DNA of 64,000 nt, taken from positions 653,501-717,500 of the forward strand of contig NZ_JAKNYM010000002.1 of assembly GCF_022865105.1 (NCBI RefSeq), read 5' to 3'. The notes under the pieces were generated by a model. The model saw only the letters and a list, made by a program, of their open reading frames with translations, was not told the DNA's origin and did not search any database. This document shows, one piece after another, positions 26,337-35,250 of this stretch (position 1 is the first letter of the stretch; each line of letters starts with the position of its first letter). This DNA is from Sphingomicrobium astaxanthinifaciens. GTDB taxonomy: Bacteria > Pseudomonadota > Alphaproteobacteria > Sphingomonadales > Sphingomonadaceae. The position numbers and the translations under genes are program-made.

Positions 26337-27458
26337 ATGAGCATTTTTTCGGGGTGGCGCGCGGGCGCGCTTTTCAGCGACAGCAAGGGGCCGTGGGGCC
26401 CGGCCGGCGGCGGGGCATCGGGCGGGGGCGGCAAGGGCGGCGACGAGCCCCCCAAGGGTCCCTGGCGCCCGGGGCCGACTCCCCCCGGCGGTGGCGGCCG
26501 GCCGCGGCGCCCCGGCAACATCACCAGCCTCGACGAATGGCTCAAGGGCAACCGCGCGCGCTTCGGCGGCGGCGGCCCGGGCGGTCGCGGCGGGCCCTCC
26601 TTCCCCGGCATGCCCAAGGGTTCGGTCATCGTCTGGGCGATCGTCGGGCTCGTGCTGCTGCTGCTGCTCTTCTCGACCGTCCACCGCGTCGCCCCCGAGG
26701 AGCGCGGGGTGGTGACCCGCTTCGGGCGCTATGTCGAGACGCTGTCCCCCGGGATCGGGCTGACGCTGCCCGCGCCGATCGACCGGGTCAGCAAGGTCGA
26801 CGTCGAGGACATCCGCAACATCGACGTCGGCTCGGACGAGACCGAGAATTTGATGCTGACCGGTGACGAGAACATCATCGACATCGCCTACCAGGTGCGC
26901 TGGAAGATCCGCGACCCCGAGAAATATCTGTTCGAGCTCGCCAACCAGGAGGACACCGTCCGCCAGGTCGCCGAGAGCGCGATGCGGCAGGTGATCGCGC
27001 AGGCGAGCCTGCAGGACGCGATCGGCGAGGGCCGCTCGGAGATCCAGGCGCGGGTGCAGGAAGAGATGCAGCAGACGCTCGACGGCTACCGCTCGGGGAT
27101 CGAGATGCGCGGGGTGGAAATCAAGCGCGCCGACCCGCCCGAGGTGGTCAACGAGGCCTTCAAGCAGGTCACCGCCGCGCAGCAGGACGCGCAGAGCTTC
27201 ATCAACCAGGCGCGCGCCTACGCGCTCCAGCTCACCGCGCAGGCGCAGGGCGAGGCCGAGGCCTTCGACAAGGTCTATGAGGAATATCGCCTCGCCCCCG
27301 AGGTCACCCGCCAGCGGCTCTATTACGAGACCATGGAGCGCGTGCTGCGCGACGTCGACAAGACCATCATCGAGGCCGAGGGGGTCCAGCCCTATCTGCC
27401 CCTGAACCAGTTGCAGCGGCAGGCGCGTCCTTCGACGAGCGCCGGTGGAGGCCAGTAA
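26337..27458 (+). CDS. hflK: FtsH protease modulator HflK
   Basis: 373-aa inner-membrane SPFH/stomatin protein. The N-terminal 90 residues are Gly/Pro-rich and cytoplasmic, then one transmembrane helix (VIVWAIVGLVLLLLLF), followed by the SPFH domain beginning TVHRVAPEERGVVTRFGRYVETLSPGIGLTLPAPID, and a coiled-coil region with QDAQSFINQARAYALQLTAQAQGEA. With HflC it forms a cage around FtsH. The ATG at 26337 gives MSIFSGWRAG. Its stop shares one base with the hflC start (TAATG), so the two are coupled. Confidence 0.94.
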   Translation: MSIFSGWRAGALFSDSKGPWGPAGGGASGGGGKGGDEPPKGPWRPGPTPPGGGGRPRRPGNITSLDEWLKGNRARFGGGGPGGRGGPSFPGMPKGSVIVWAIVGLVLLLLLFSTVHRVAPEERGVVTRFGRYVETLSPGIGLTLPAPIDRVSKVDVEDIRNIDVGSDETENLMLTGDENIIDIAYQVRWKIRDPEKYLFELANQEDTVRQVAESAMRQVIAQASLQDAIGEGRSEIQARVQEEMQQTLDGYRSGIEMRGVEIKRADPPEVVNEAFKQVTAAQQDAQSFINQARAYALQLTAQAQGEAEAFDKVYEEYRLAPEVTRQRLYYETMERVLRDVDKTIIEAEGVQPYLPLNQLQRQARPSTSAGGGQ

Positions 27459-28321
27459 TGATCAGCTATGTTCGCAACCACCCGCTGTTCGCCTTCTTCG
27501 CCGCCTTGTTCGTGCTGGTCGTCCTCGTCGCCGCCTTCCCGGTCGCGCGCGAGACCGACCAGGGGGTGGTCGTGCGCTTCGGCAAGCCCGAGCGCATCAT
27601 CAACCCCTATGTCGAGGGGCAGGGCATCGGCGGCGAGGGCGCCGGGCTGACCTGGCGCATCCCCTTCGCCGAGGACGTCGTGTGGATCGACAAGCGCGTG
27701 CGCGACATCGACATGGACACCCAGCTCGTCCTGTCGACCGACCAGCTGCGGCTCGAGGTCGACGCCTTCGCGCGCTACCGCATCACCGATCCGTTGCAGA
27801 TGTATGTCGCCGCGCAGCGCGTCGAGCGTGTCGAGGAGGCGCTACGCCCGATCCTCGGCTCGCAGCTGCGCAACGAGCTCGGCAAGCGCCCCTTCGCCTC
27901 GCTGCTCAGCCCCGAGCGCGAGGGGGTGATGGAGAATATCCGCCGCGGGCTCGACGCGGTCGCGCGCCAATATGGCGCCGAGATCATCGACGTGCGGATC
28001 AAGCGCGCCGACCTGCCCGACGGTTCGCCGCTGGATTCGGCGTTCGAGCGCATGCGCACCGCGCGCGAGCAGGAAGCCCGCGCGATCCGCGCGCAGGGGC
28101 AGAAGCAGGCGCAGATCATCCGCGCCGAGGCCGACGCCGACGCCGCGCGGACCTATGCGGCAAGCTTCGGGCAGGATCCCGACTTCTACGATTTCTACCG
28201 CGCGATGCAGAGCTATCGCACCACCTTCGTGAAGAATGGCGATGCCAACGATCCCAAGGGCGAGGCGGCGATCGTGCTGTCCCCCGACAACGAATATTTC
28301 CGCGAGTTCACCGGGCGCTAG
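27458..28321 (+). CDS. hflC: FtsH protease modulator HflC
   Basis: 287-aa partner of HflK. An N-terminal signal-anchor (LFAFFAALFVLVVLVAAFPV) is followed by the SPFH domain (ARETDQGVVVRFGKPERII), the helical segment GVMENIRRGLDAVARQYGAEIIDVRIKRADLP, and a heptad-rich region with EQEARAIRAQGQKQAQIIRAEADADAARTYA. This is the standard HflC pattern. The start overlaps the hflK stop by one base. A 140-bp gap separates it from the downstream Do-type protease gene, which has its own ribosome-binding site. Confidence 0.94.
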   Translation: MISYVRNHPLFAFFAALFVLVVLVAAFPVARETDQGVVVRFGKPERIINPYVEGQGIGGEGAGLTWRIPFAEDVVWIDKRVRDIDMDTQLVLSTDQLRLEVDAFARYRITDPLQMYVAAQRVERVEEALRPILGSQLRNELGKRPFASLLSPEREGVMENIRRGLDAVARQYGAEIIDVRIKRADLPDGSPLDSAFERMRTAREQEARAIRAQGQKQAQIIRAEADADAARTYAASFGQDPDFYDFYRAMQSYRTTFVKNGDANDPKGEAAIVLSPDNEYFREFTGR

Positions 28322-28461
28322 GCAACCGCGCGCCCGGCGCTGCCGTTGGCAGAAGCGGGGCGCCCGTTGGTCGGGGCCGCAAGGCAGCATTCAAATGGCA
28401 TTCAGCCCCGCGACCTAGCCTCGCTTTCGAACCGTTGGCATGCGATGATGAAGGAACTGGA

Positions 28462-30015
28462 ATGGCCAAGGAGATGACCACCGTGCGCTACGTCTACGGG
28501 ATTGCCGCCGCGCTTCTGCTCGGAGGGAGTGCCTATTCGATGACCGGGGGGACGCTGGCCGGCCAGGAGGCGCAGAACGCGCCGCGCCCGGTGCCCGTCG
28601 CCGGCGCGCCCGAGAGCTTCGCCGACCTCGCCGCGCGGCTCCAGCCCGCGGTGGTCAACATCTCGACCCGGCAGGAGATCGAGGTGCAGCGTCGCCAGCA
28701 GGACCCGCTCGACCAGTTCTTCCGCCGCTTCGGCGTGCCCAACCCGCGCGGCAACAGCGAGCCCGACGACGCGCCGGTCACGCGCGAGACCGGCTCGCTC
28801 GGGTCGGGATTCGTCATCTCGCCCGACGGCTATATCGTCACCAACAACCACCTGATCGAGGGGCGTGGCGGCAACGGCGGCACCGTCGACGAGGTCTATG
28901 TCACCTTCCCCGACCGCACCGAATATGAAGCCCGCATCGTCGGGCGCGACCCGGACAGCGACCTCGCCGTGCTCAAGATCGAGGGCACCAACCTGCCCTA
29001 TGTCAACTGGGGCGACAGCGACGACGTGCGCGTCGGCGACTGGATCATCGCGATCGGCAACCCCTACGGGCTCGGCGGGACGGTGACCGCAGGAATCGTC
29101 TCGGCGCTGCATCGCGGCATCACCGGGTTCGGCGCCTACGACCGCTACATCCAGACCGATGCCTCGATCAACATGGGCAATTCGGGCGGGCCGATGTTCG
29201 ACATGGCGGGCAACGTCATCGGCATCAACTCGGCGCTCATCTCGCCGACCGGCGCGAGCGTCGGCATCGGGCTGGCGATCCCCGCCGAGGCGGCCAAGCC
29301 CGTGATCGAGAGCCTGCGCCGCGGCGAGGCCCCCGAGCGCGGCTATCTCGGGGTCTCGCTCCAGCCCCTGTCGGAAGACATCGCCGACGCGCTCGGGCTG
29401 CCCAAGGAGCGCGGCGAGCTGGTGCGCTCGGTCGTGGCCGGGCAGGCGGCCGAGGCGGCGGGGCTCCAGCGCGGCGACGTCATCCTCGCGATCGACGGCA
29501 CCCCGGTGACCCCCGACAACACCGTCTCCTACCTCATCGCCAACACCCCGGTCGGCGCCACCGTGCCGCTCACCATCATCCGCAACGGCGAGCGCCGCAC
29601 CGTCAACGTGCGCGTCAACCAGAGGCCCAGCCGCGAGGAACTCGCGGCCCAGCTCGGCAGTCCCGAGCGCGAGGACGGCGGGATGGCGGCCGAGGACGAG
29701 ACCCCGGTCGACGGCGGCGATGCGCTCGGCATGACGCTGCAGCCGCTGACCGACCAGATTCGCGATGCGCTGCGGCTCGAGCCCGGGCTCGAGGGCGTCA
29801 TCATCAGCCGGGTCGACCCCAATAGCGACGCGGCCCGCAAGGGGCTGCAGCGCGGCGAGGTCATCCTGCGCGTCAACCGCCAAGACGTGCGCAACGTCGA
29901 CGATGTCGACGCCGCGGTCGGGGCCGCGCGCGCGGCGGGGCGCGACAGCGTGCTGGTGCTGGTCCAGCGCGGCCGCCAGCCCGCGCGCTACATCGGGCTC
30001 GAGCTCGAACGCTAG
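28462..30015 (+). CDS. Do-type periplasmic serine endoprotease (DegP/HtrA family)
   Basis: 517-aa protease with a signal-like hydrophobic N-terminus (about 9-35). The triad is H130 in IVTNNHLIEG, D167 in DSDLAVLKIEG and S241 in MGNSGGPMF. Two PDZ domains follow: the first around GYLGVSLQPLSEDIADALGL, the second around ALGMTLQPLTDQIRDALRL. It is expected to degrade or refold damaged envelope proteins. AAGGAACTGGA precedes the ATG at 28462 at good spacing. Its place after hflKC makes a protein-quality-control cluster, a common arrangement in alphaproteobacteria. Confidence 0.94.
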   Translation: MAKEMTTVRYVYGIAAALLLGGSAYSMTGGTLAGQEAQNAPRPVPVAGAPESFADLAARLQPAVVNISTRQEIEVQRRQQDPLDQFFRRFGVPNPRGNSEPDDAPVTRETGSLGSGFVISPDGYIVTNNHLIEGRGGNGGTVDEVYVTFPDRTEYEARIVGRDPDSDLAVLKIEGTNLPYVNWGDSDDVRVGDWIIAIGNPYGLGGTVTAGIVSALHRGITGFGAYDRYIQTDASINMGNSGGPMFDMAGNVIGINSALISPTGASVGIGLAIPAEAAKPVIESLRRGEAPERGYLGVSLQPLSEDIADALGLPKERGELVRSVVAGQAAEAAGLQRGDVILAIDGTPVTPDNTVSYLIANTPVGATVPLTIIRNGERRTVNVRVNQRPSREELAAQLGSPEREDGGMAAEDETPVDGGDALGMTLQPLTDQIRDALRLEPGLEGVIISRVDPNSDAARKGLQRGEVILRVNRQDVRNVDDVDAAVGAARAAGRDSVLVLVQRGRQPARYIGLELER

Positions 30016-30074
30016 GCTTGCGGTTCGGCCCGTCGCCGCTAGGCTCGTCGCGATCAGTGGGGAGAGCGAGCGGC

Positions 30075-31694
30075 GTGGACAACGAGACGATCTTCATCGG
30101 CACCGCGGGCGCGGGCGGGGCGCGGCAGGCATTGCGGCTCGACCGCGCCAACCGGCACGGGCTCATCGCCGGCGCCACCGGCACGGGCAAGACGATCACG
30201 CTGCAGGGGCTGGCCGAGGGGTTCAGCCGCGCCGGGGTGCCGGTCTTCCTCGCCGACGTGAAGGGCGACCTCGCCGGGCTCGCGCTGCCAGGCTCGGCGA
30301 CGCACAAGCTGCACGACCCCTTCACCAAGCGCGCGCGGCTGATCGACTATGACACCTATGCCTACGAGGATTTCCCGGTCCGCTTCTGGGACCTGTTCGG
30401 CACGCAGGGCCACCCCGTGCGCACCACCGTGTCGGAGATGGGGCCGCTGCTGCTCGCACGGCTGATGGATCTCAACGACACGCAGGAAGGCGTGCTCACC
30501 ATCGCCTTCCACCTTGCCGACGCCGAGGGGCTCTTGCTGCTCGACCTCGACGACCTGCAGGCGATGCTGGTCGAGGTCGGCGAGCGGCGCGCCGAGCTCA
30601 CCCTCGACTATGGCAATGTGTCGACCGCCTCGATCGGGGCGATCCAGCGCCGGTTGCTCCAGCTGCGCACGCAGGGGGGCGACCGCTTCTTCGGCGAGCC
30701 CGCGCTCGACCTCGACGACTTCATGGCGTGCGACGAGCGCGGGAAGGGGGTCGTCAACATCCTCGCCGCGAGCGAACTGATGCAGAGCCCGCGGCTCTAC
30801 GCCACCTTCCTCCTGTGGCTGCTCTCCGAACTGTTCGAGGAGCTGCCCGAGGTCGGCGACCCCGACAAGCCCGAGCTGGTGTTCTTCTTCGACGAGGCGC
30901 ACCTCCTGTTCGACGATGCCCCCAAGGCGCTGGTCGAGAAGGTCGAGCAGGTGGTCCGGCTGATCCGCTCGAAGGGGGTGGGGGTCTTCTTCGTCACGCA
31001 GAACCCGATCGACATCCCCGACGAGGTCGCCGGCCAGCTCGGCAACCGGGTCCAGCACGCGCTGCGCGCCTTCACCCCGCGCGACCAGAAAGCGGTGCGC
31101 GCGGCGGCCGGGACCTTCCGCCAGAACCCCGGGCTCGACGTCGCCGAGGTGATCACCCAGCTCAAGGTCGGCGAGGCGCTGGTCTCGGTGCTCGACGAGG
31201 AGGGCGCGCCGACCCCGGTCGAACGCACGCTGGTCAAGCCGCCTTCGGCGCGCGCCGGCGCGCTCTCGAGCGGCGAGCGCGCGATGATCATGGCCGCCGA
31301 CGGGATCGGCGCGCGCTATGACGAGGTCGTCGATCGCGAGAGCGCCGAGGAGGTGCTCGAGGCCCGCGCCGCCGCCAAGGCCGCCGCCGCCGCCGAGGAC
31401 GAGGCGCGCGCCGCCGAGGAAGAGGCGCGCGAGAAGGCCGAGCGCGCGGCGCGCCGCTCGGGCGGCACGCGCTCGCGCTCGCGCTCGAGTTCACGTTCGA
31501 GCTCGACCGTCGACAAGATCGGCCGCGCGGTCGAACGCACCATCGTCAACAAGATCGGGCGGCAGATCGGCAACGCCATCCTGCGCGGCATTCTCGGGTC
31601 GATGGCCGGGGGCGGTGCCCGCCGGGCCACCTCCTCGACCGGCAAGCGCGCGCGCCGCGCCGCGGCCAGGCCGCAATGGGACAAGCTGCGGTGA
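30075..31694 (+). CDS. HerA/YjgR-type helicase-like ATPase (DUF853)
   Basis: 539-aa P-loop ATPase. The Walker A GATGTGKT is at residues 33-40, Walker B in ELVFFFDEAHLLFDD, an ARLMDLNDTQEG region and FVTQNPIDIPDEVAGQLGNRVQHALRAFTP follow, a pattern of the DUF853/YjgR family related to HerA. The C-terminal 110 residues are a charged Ala/Glu coiled coil, then an Arg/Ser-rich stretch and a glycine-rich tail. The GTG at 30075 is preferred to an upstream TTG because a GGGGAGAG site lies before it. Its DNA-related role is inferred from the family only. Confidence 0.88.
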   Translation: MDNETIFIGTAGAGGARQALRLDRANRHGLIAGATGTGKTITLQGLAEGFSRAGVPVFLADVKGDLAGLALPGSATHKLHDPFTKRARLIDYDTYAYEDFPVRFWDLFGTQGHPVRTTVSEMGPLLLARLMDLNDTQEGVLTIAFHLADAEGLLLLDLDDLQAMLVEVGERRAELTLDYGNVSTASIGAIQRRLLQLRTQGGDRFFGEPALDLDDFMACDERGKGVVNILAASELMQSPRLYATFLLWLLSELFEELPEVGDPDKPELVFFFDEAHLLFDDAPKALVEKVEQVVRLIRSKGVGVFFVTQNPIDIPDEVAGQLGNRVQHALRAFTPRDQKAVRAAAGTFRQNPGLDVAEVITQLKVGEALVSVLDEEGAPTPVERTLVKPPSARAGALSSGERAMIMAADGIGARYDEVVDRESAEEVLEARAAAKAAAAAEDEARAAEEEAREKAERAARRSGGTRSRSRSSSRSSSTVDKIGRAVERTIVNKIGRQIGNAILRGILGSMAGGGARRATSSTGKRARRAAARPQWDKLR

Positions 31695-32071
31695 ACGCCG
31701 AGCTCGGCCTCGTCCAGCGACTCGAAGCCGAATGGCGCCGCGCGCTGTTCGCCAAGGACGAGACCGCGCTGCGCCGGCTCATCCACCCCGATTTCCAGCT
31801 CGTCGGGGTGCGCGGCGAGGCCCCCGTGATGCTCGACCTCGACGGGTGGATCGGCGCGCTTGCCAACATGGACGTGGTCGACCTCGAGGTCGACATCCTC
31901 GACTGTACGCGGACCAACGGCACGATCGTGGCCACCGTCGATGCGCGCTGGAGCGTGCGCTATCTCGGGCAGGTCATTCAGGAAAGAGTCCTGTTGTCCG
32001 ATATATGGGTCGAGACGGCGCGCGGCTGGCAGGTGCTGCGCCGCCATAGTTCGCCGCTGGCCTGCGACTAA
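31691..32071 (+). CDS. SnoaL/NTF2-like (DUF4440-type) protein
   Basis: 126 aa. The sequence ELGLVQRLEAEWRRALFAKDETALRRLIHPDFQLVG is typical of the helical start of NTF2-like/DUF4440 domains, and the rest reads as alternating beta strands (GTIVATVDARWSVRYLG, RVLLSDIWVETARGWQVLRRHSS). The GTG start overlaps the stop of the helicase-like gene by 4 bp (GTGA), indicating coupling. Such domains are often small enzymes or binding proteins; no specific reaction can be assigned. Confidence 0.75.
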   Translation: MNAELGLVQRLEAEWRRALFAKDETALRRLIHPDFQLVGVRGEAPVMLDLDGWIGALANMDVVDLEVDILDCTRTNGTIVATVDARWSVRYLGQVIQERVLLSDIWVETARGWQVLRRHSSPLACD

Positions 32072-32132
32072 TTGGACAGCGGCGCGATCCTCCCCATATC
32101 GGGGCGGACGCAAGTTTGTGAAGGATGACCCG

Positions 32133-32435
32133 ATGATTGCCACGATGATGATCGCCGCCGCGCTGGCGCAGGACCCCGGTACGGTGCGTGCCTCGCGCGC
32201 CGCGTTCGACGACTGCCTCGAGGCGCGGGTCGAGGCCGCGCGCGATGGGGGGCAGTCGCCCGCCGATTTCCGCGCCGCGATCCGGACCGCCTGCGCGGCG
32301 GAGGCGGCGGCGCTGCGCACCGCGCTCATCGCCTACGACCTGTCGACCGGGCAGGGTGCCGACGATGCCGCGACCTGGGCGCAGGAGGATATCGACGACA
32401 GCCGCGAGGCGGCGGCGCGTCGGCTCGAACGCTAG
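32133..32435 (+). CDS. Small secreted Ala-rich protein, function unknown
   Basis: 100 aa. It begins [16 protein letters not shown], a short hydrophobic stretch that could be a signal peptide cut near residue 13, then a helical Ala/Arg/Glu-rich region with two cysteines ([10 protein letters not shown] and [12 protein letters not shown]). The ATG at 32133 is preceded by GAAGGATGACCCG, an acceptable ribosome-binding site. The stop overlaps the stop of the convergent queF gene by 4 bp. I do not recognise a family. Confidence 0.6.
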   Translation: MIATMMIAAALAQDPGTVRASRAAFDDCLEARVEAARDGGQSPADFRAAIRTACAAEAAALRTALIAYDLSTGQGADDAATWAQEDIDDSREAAARRLER

Positions 32436-32878
32436 CCGCGTCCGCGGTAGCCGGGCACGCCCTGGTCGGGCAGCCACAGCCCCTCGGGGGGCGTCCCCGA
32501 CTGCCAGAACACGTCGATCGGGATGCCCCCGCGCGGGTACCAGTAGCCGCCGATGCGCAGCCACTTGGGCTGCATCTCGTCGAACAGCCGCTTGCCGATC
32601 CCCACGGTGCAATCCTCGTGGAAGGCGGCGTGGTTGCGAAAACTACCGAGGAACAGCTTGAGGCTCTTGCTCTCGACGATCGTTTCACCGGGCGCATAGT
32701 CGATCACGAGATGCGCGAAATCGGGCTGCCCGGTGACCGGGCAGAGCGAGGTGAATTCGGGCGCCGCGAAGCGCACCAGGTAGAGCTCGCCGCGACGCGG
32801 GTTGGGCACATAGTCGAGGTCGGCGTCCTCGGGGCTCGAGGGCAGCGCGCGGGTCTGGCCGAGATGCTTGGGGGTCAT
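32432..32878 (-). CDS. queF: NADPH-dependent 7-cyano-7-deazaguanine reductase QueF (short form)
   Basis: 148-aa tunnelling-fold enzyme that reduces preQ0 to preQ1 in queuosine synthesis. The catalytic Cys46 is in [11 protein letters not shown], Asp53 follows in the same motif, the QueF signature [15 protein letters not shown] is at 69-83, and FHE is at 87-89. Length fits the short, YkvM-type subfamily. The start giving [13 protein letters not shown] is the only methionine near the conserved region. No other queuosine genes are present nearby. Confidence 0.95.
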   Translation of the reverse strand: MTPKHLGQTRALPSSPEDADLDYVPNPRRGELYLVRFAAPEFTSLCPVTGQPDFAHLVIDYAPGETIVESKSLKLFLGSFRNHAAFHEDCTVGIGKRLFDEMQPKWLRIGGYWYPRGGIPIDVFWQSGTPPEGLWLPDQGVPGYRGRG

Positions 32879-32990
32879 GGACCAAGGCCCATAGCCGCCC
32901 CCATTCGTCGGCGCAAACCCCGCGGTTCGTCGCGCCCGGCGCAACCTTGGGGCCCGCTCCGCCCGTTGGCCGGGCAAAAGGAGAAACCGC

Positions 32991-33221
32991 ATGAGCAATC
33001 CGAACAGCTTCCAGACCGACCAATATGTCAAATGGGACTGGGGCGAGGGCACCGGCTGCGGACAGGTCGAGGAGCGCTTCGAGCGCGAGGTGACGCGCAC
33101 CATCGAGGGCAATGAGATGACCCGCGAGGGGAGCGAGGACAACCCCGCCTACCTGATCCGGCAGGAGGACGGCGACAAGGTGCTCAAGCTGGGCTCCGAG
33201 CTCGAAGCGCAGGACACTTAA
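32991..33221 (+). CDS. DUF2945 (hypervirulence-associated TUDOR-like) protein
   Basis: 76-aa small protein with the DUF2945/HVA1 pattern: [40 protein letters not shown] and [16 protein letters not shown]. These are single SH3/Tudor-like barrels often found among stress-induced bacterial genes; the molecular role is unknown. An AAGGAGAAACCGC site lies just before the ATG. It diverges from queF and precedes sseA. Confidence 0.85.
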   Translation: MSNPNSFQTDQYVKWDWGEGTGCGQVEERFEREVTRTIEGNEMTREGSEDNPAYLIRQEDGDKVLKLGSELEAQDT

Positions 33222-33293
33222 GCGCCGCGTGCCGTTGGTGTAGCAAGGGGCGCCCGTTGCGGCGCCTTTTGTCTTTCGTCAGGAGGATCGATT

Positions 33294-34130
33294 ATGGACG
33301 ATCTCGTCACCGCCGCGTGGCTCGAGGCGCATCTCGACGCGGTGCAGCCGGTCGATTGCACCATGTTCCTCGCCGACCACGGGCACGATGCCAATGCCGA
33401 GTTCGAAGAGGGGCATGTGCCCGGCGCACTGCGGCTCGATATCCGCGCCTTCGCCGATCTCGACCATGACGCCCCGCACATGCTGCCGCCCCCCGCACTC
33501 GGCTGCGCGATGCTCGAGGCGCTGGGGCTGCGGCGCGACAGGCCGATCGTCGTCTATGACGACAGCCCGCTGCGTAGCGCGGCGCGCGGCTGGTTCACCA
33601 TGCGCCATTACGGCGCGCGCGCGGTCGCCATCCTCGACGGCGGGCTGGGCGCGTGGAAGGCGCAGGGCCGCGCGCTCGAGACCGGCCCCGCGCGCGTGCG
33701 CACCGGGCTCTGGCCCGACGCCGGGCCGGTCGGCGGCATCGTTACTAAGCAGGACATCCTGGCCGGCGAGGCGCCGCAGGTGGTCGATGCGCGCAGCCGC
33801 GCGCGCTTTCGCGGCGAGGCCGAGGAGCCGCGCCCCGGCATGGGCCGGGGCCATGTGCCGGGCGCGCGGAGCCTGCCGATGGGGCAATTCTATCGTGAGG
33901 ACGGCACCTTCAAGGACGCCCACGGGCTGCGCGCCGCCTTCGCGGCGGCGGGTGTCGATCCGCACGCGCCCTTCACCGCCAGCTGCGGGTCGGGGGTGAC
34001 CGCCTGCTCGATCCTGTTCGCCGCGCACCTGCTCGGCGCGCGCGAGGGGCGGCTCTACGATGGGAGCTGGTCCGAATGGGGCGCCGACCCCGACACCCCC
34101 AAGGAAACGGGCGACCCCGCCTCCGCCTAG
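33294..34130 (+). CDS. sseA: 3-mercaptopyruvate sulfurtransferase
   Basis: 278-aa tandem-rhodanese enzyme that transfers sulfur from 3-mercaptopyruvate to acceptors such as cyanide or thiols. The first, inactive domain carries GHVPGALRLDIRAFADLDHD; the second has GHVPGARSLPMGQFY and the active Cys231 in SCGSGVTACSI. A CGSGVTA loop is typical of mercaptopyruvate sulfurtransferase rather than thiosulfate sulfurtransferase (CRxGT). The gene has an AGGAGG site before its ATG. Confidence 0.94.
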   Translation: MDDLVTAAWLEAHLDAVQPVDCTMFLADHGHDANAEFEEGHVPGALRLDIRAFADLDHDAPHMLPPPALGCAMLEALGLRRDRPIVVYDDSPLRSAARGWFTMRHYGARAVAILDGGLGAWKAQGRALETGPARVRTGLWPDAGPVGGIVTKQDILAGEAPQVVDARSRARFRGEAEEPRPGMGRGHVPGARSLPMGQFYREDGTFKDAHGLRAAFAAAGVDPHAPFTASCGSGVTACSILFAAHLLGAREGRLYDGSWSEWGADPDTPKETGDPASA

Positions 34131-34249
34131 AGCGAGAGGTAGGGCGGGCGCGGCGGCAGCGCGCGGCGGTCCGCCTCGCGCGGCGCGGCATCGGGCGCCT
34201 TGTGGGCGGCGCCGGCGTTCGAGTCGCGAGGGGGCAGCGGGGCGATCAT
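34127..34249 (-). CDS. Possible 40-aa protein
   Basis: A short ORF on the minus strand, beginning MIAPLPPRDSNAGAAH and ending in a Pro-rich PPYLSL. Its stop overlaps the convergent sseA stop by 4 bp, a pattern seen for two clear gene pairs in this window. It is 34 bp downstream of the winged-helix gene. The ribosome-binding site is weak and the composition is unremarkable for GC-rich noncoding DNA, so this is a weak call. Confidence 0.25.
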   Translation of the reverse strand: MIAPLPPRDSNAGAAHKAPDAAPREADRRALPPRPPYLSL

Positions 34250-34283
34250 GGCCCCGGAATACGCCCCGGCGATGAAGATGGGC

Positions 34284-34832
34284 TTAACTGGGCTCGATGT
34301 CGCGCAGGATCCAGCCGCGCTGGGGGATCGTCTCGATAAACTCGGCCCCGCCGCTGGCGCTGCGCAGCTTCTTGCGCAGCTTGGAGATGAAGACGTCGAT
34401 GATCTTGGGCTGCGGCTGGTCGTCGGCGCGGCGATAGAGATGCTTCAGCAGCATGTTGCGGGTGACGACATTGTTGCGCGCATAGGCGAGCAGTTCGAGC
34501 ACGCGATATTCCATCTCGGTGATGCCGATCGGATGCCCGTCGATGCGGATGAGCCGCTGCACGGCGTCGACGTTCATGCGCCCGCCGCACAGGCTCTCGG
34601 GCATCTCCTGCCCCTGCGCCTTGAGGCTGGCGAGCAGCTTGGAGGCGGTTTCGTCGGCATCGGTGGTGGCGCCGGGGGCGGGCGCGCCGAGCACCGCCTG
34701 CTGGATTTCCGACAAGGCCTTCTGCGCCTCGTCGACGAGGCCCAGCCCGTCCTCAAGCTTGCGTCGCGCGCGCTCGAGCTGGCTTTCGATGTCGACCAGC
34801 CCGTTCTGCAGCTTGTTGCCCGCTTCGCTCAT
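34284..34832 (-). CDS. CtrA-like winged-helix regulator lacking a receiver domain
   Basis: 182 aa. The C-terminal 105 residues are an OmpR-type winged helix: GHPIGITEMEYRVLELLAYA, NNVVTRNMLLKHLYRRADDQ and KIIDVFISKLRKKLRSASGG. The HLYRR...KIIDVFISKLRKKL portion closely resembles the DNA-binding domain of the cell-cycle regulator CtrA. Instead of a receiver domain the N-terminus (1-55) is a charged coiled coil (DIESQLERARRKLEDGLGLV) and a short Ala/Pro linker. Without a phosphoacceptor, its control must differ from CtrA's. It is 19 bp downstream of the DUF3035 lipoprotein gene and likely ends the ileS operon. Confidence 0.83.
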   Translation of the reverse strand: MSEAGNKLQNGLVDIESQLERARRKLEDGLGLVDEAQKALSEIQQAVLGAPAPGATTDADETASKLLASLKAQGQEMPESLCGGRMNVDAVQRLIRIDGHPIGITEMEYRVLELLAYARNNVVTRNMLLKHLYRRADDQPQPKIIDVFISKLRKKLRSASGGAEFIETIPQRGWILRDIEPS

Positions 34833-34851
34833 GTCCCGTCCCCCCTGGCGC

Positions 34852-35250
34852 TTACTGCGGCGTGTCGGCGGCGGCGTCCTGCCCGTCGCCTTCGGGCGTC
34901 TCGAGGATCGTCTGCGTCGTCGCGCCCTTGTCGACCACACGCGTGTCGGGATCGCCCGCGGTCGAGCGCGCGCCGAGCGGGATGGTGCCGCCGTCGGCGG
35001 CCTCGCTGATGACGGTGCGTTCGGCGGCCGAGCGCGGGGCGGGCCCGCCGAACAGCGCCTCGAGCGCGCGCGTCTGCGCCTCCCCCGCGCTGGTCGACAC
35101 GGTGCCCGCGCGCGGCGGCTCGAGCGTGTAGTCGGGCGGGATGATGAGCGGCGCGTTGCGCGTCACCGCATATTCGTCGAGCGAGCCCTCGTTGCGCGCG
35201 CAGCCCGAAACGGCGACGGCGATGGTCATGAGGGCAAGAGCCTTACGCAT
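34852..35250 (-). CDS. DUF3035 lipoprotein
   Basis: 132 aa starting MRKALALMTIAVAVSGCARN, a lipoprotein signal with lipobox VSGC. The mature part has RNAPLIIPPDYTLEPPRAG, the conserved core of DUF3035, then a low-complexity Ala/Gly/Asp-rich region. Its start overlaps the end of lspA by 8 bp, so this lipoprotein is translated together with the enzyme that removes lipoprotein signal peptides. Function is unknown. Confidence 0.88.
   Translation of the reverse strand: MRKALALMTIAVAVSGCARNEGSLDEYAVTRNAPLIIPPDYTLEPPRAGTVSTSAGEAQTRALEALFGGPAPRSAAERTVISEAADGGTIPLGARSTAGDPDTRVVDKGATTQTILETPEGDGQDAAADTPQ

Noticed and set aside
28327-28352. EcfG-like promoter before the Do-type protease (GCAAC-N17-CGTT)
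   Set aside because: The -35 lacks the second G of GGAAC and is over 100 bp from the start codon; CGTTGG occurs repeatedly in this GC-rich gap, so chance is likely.
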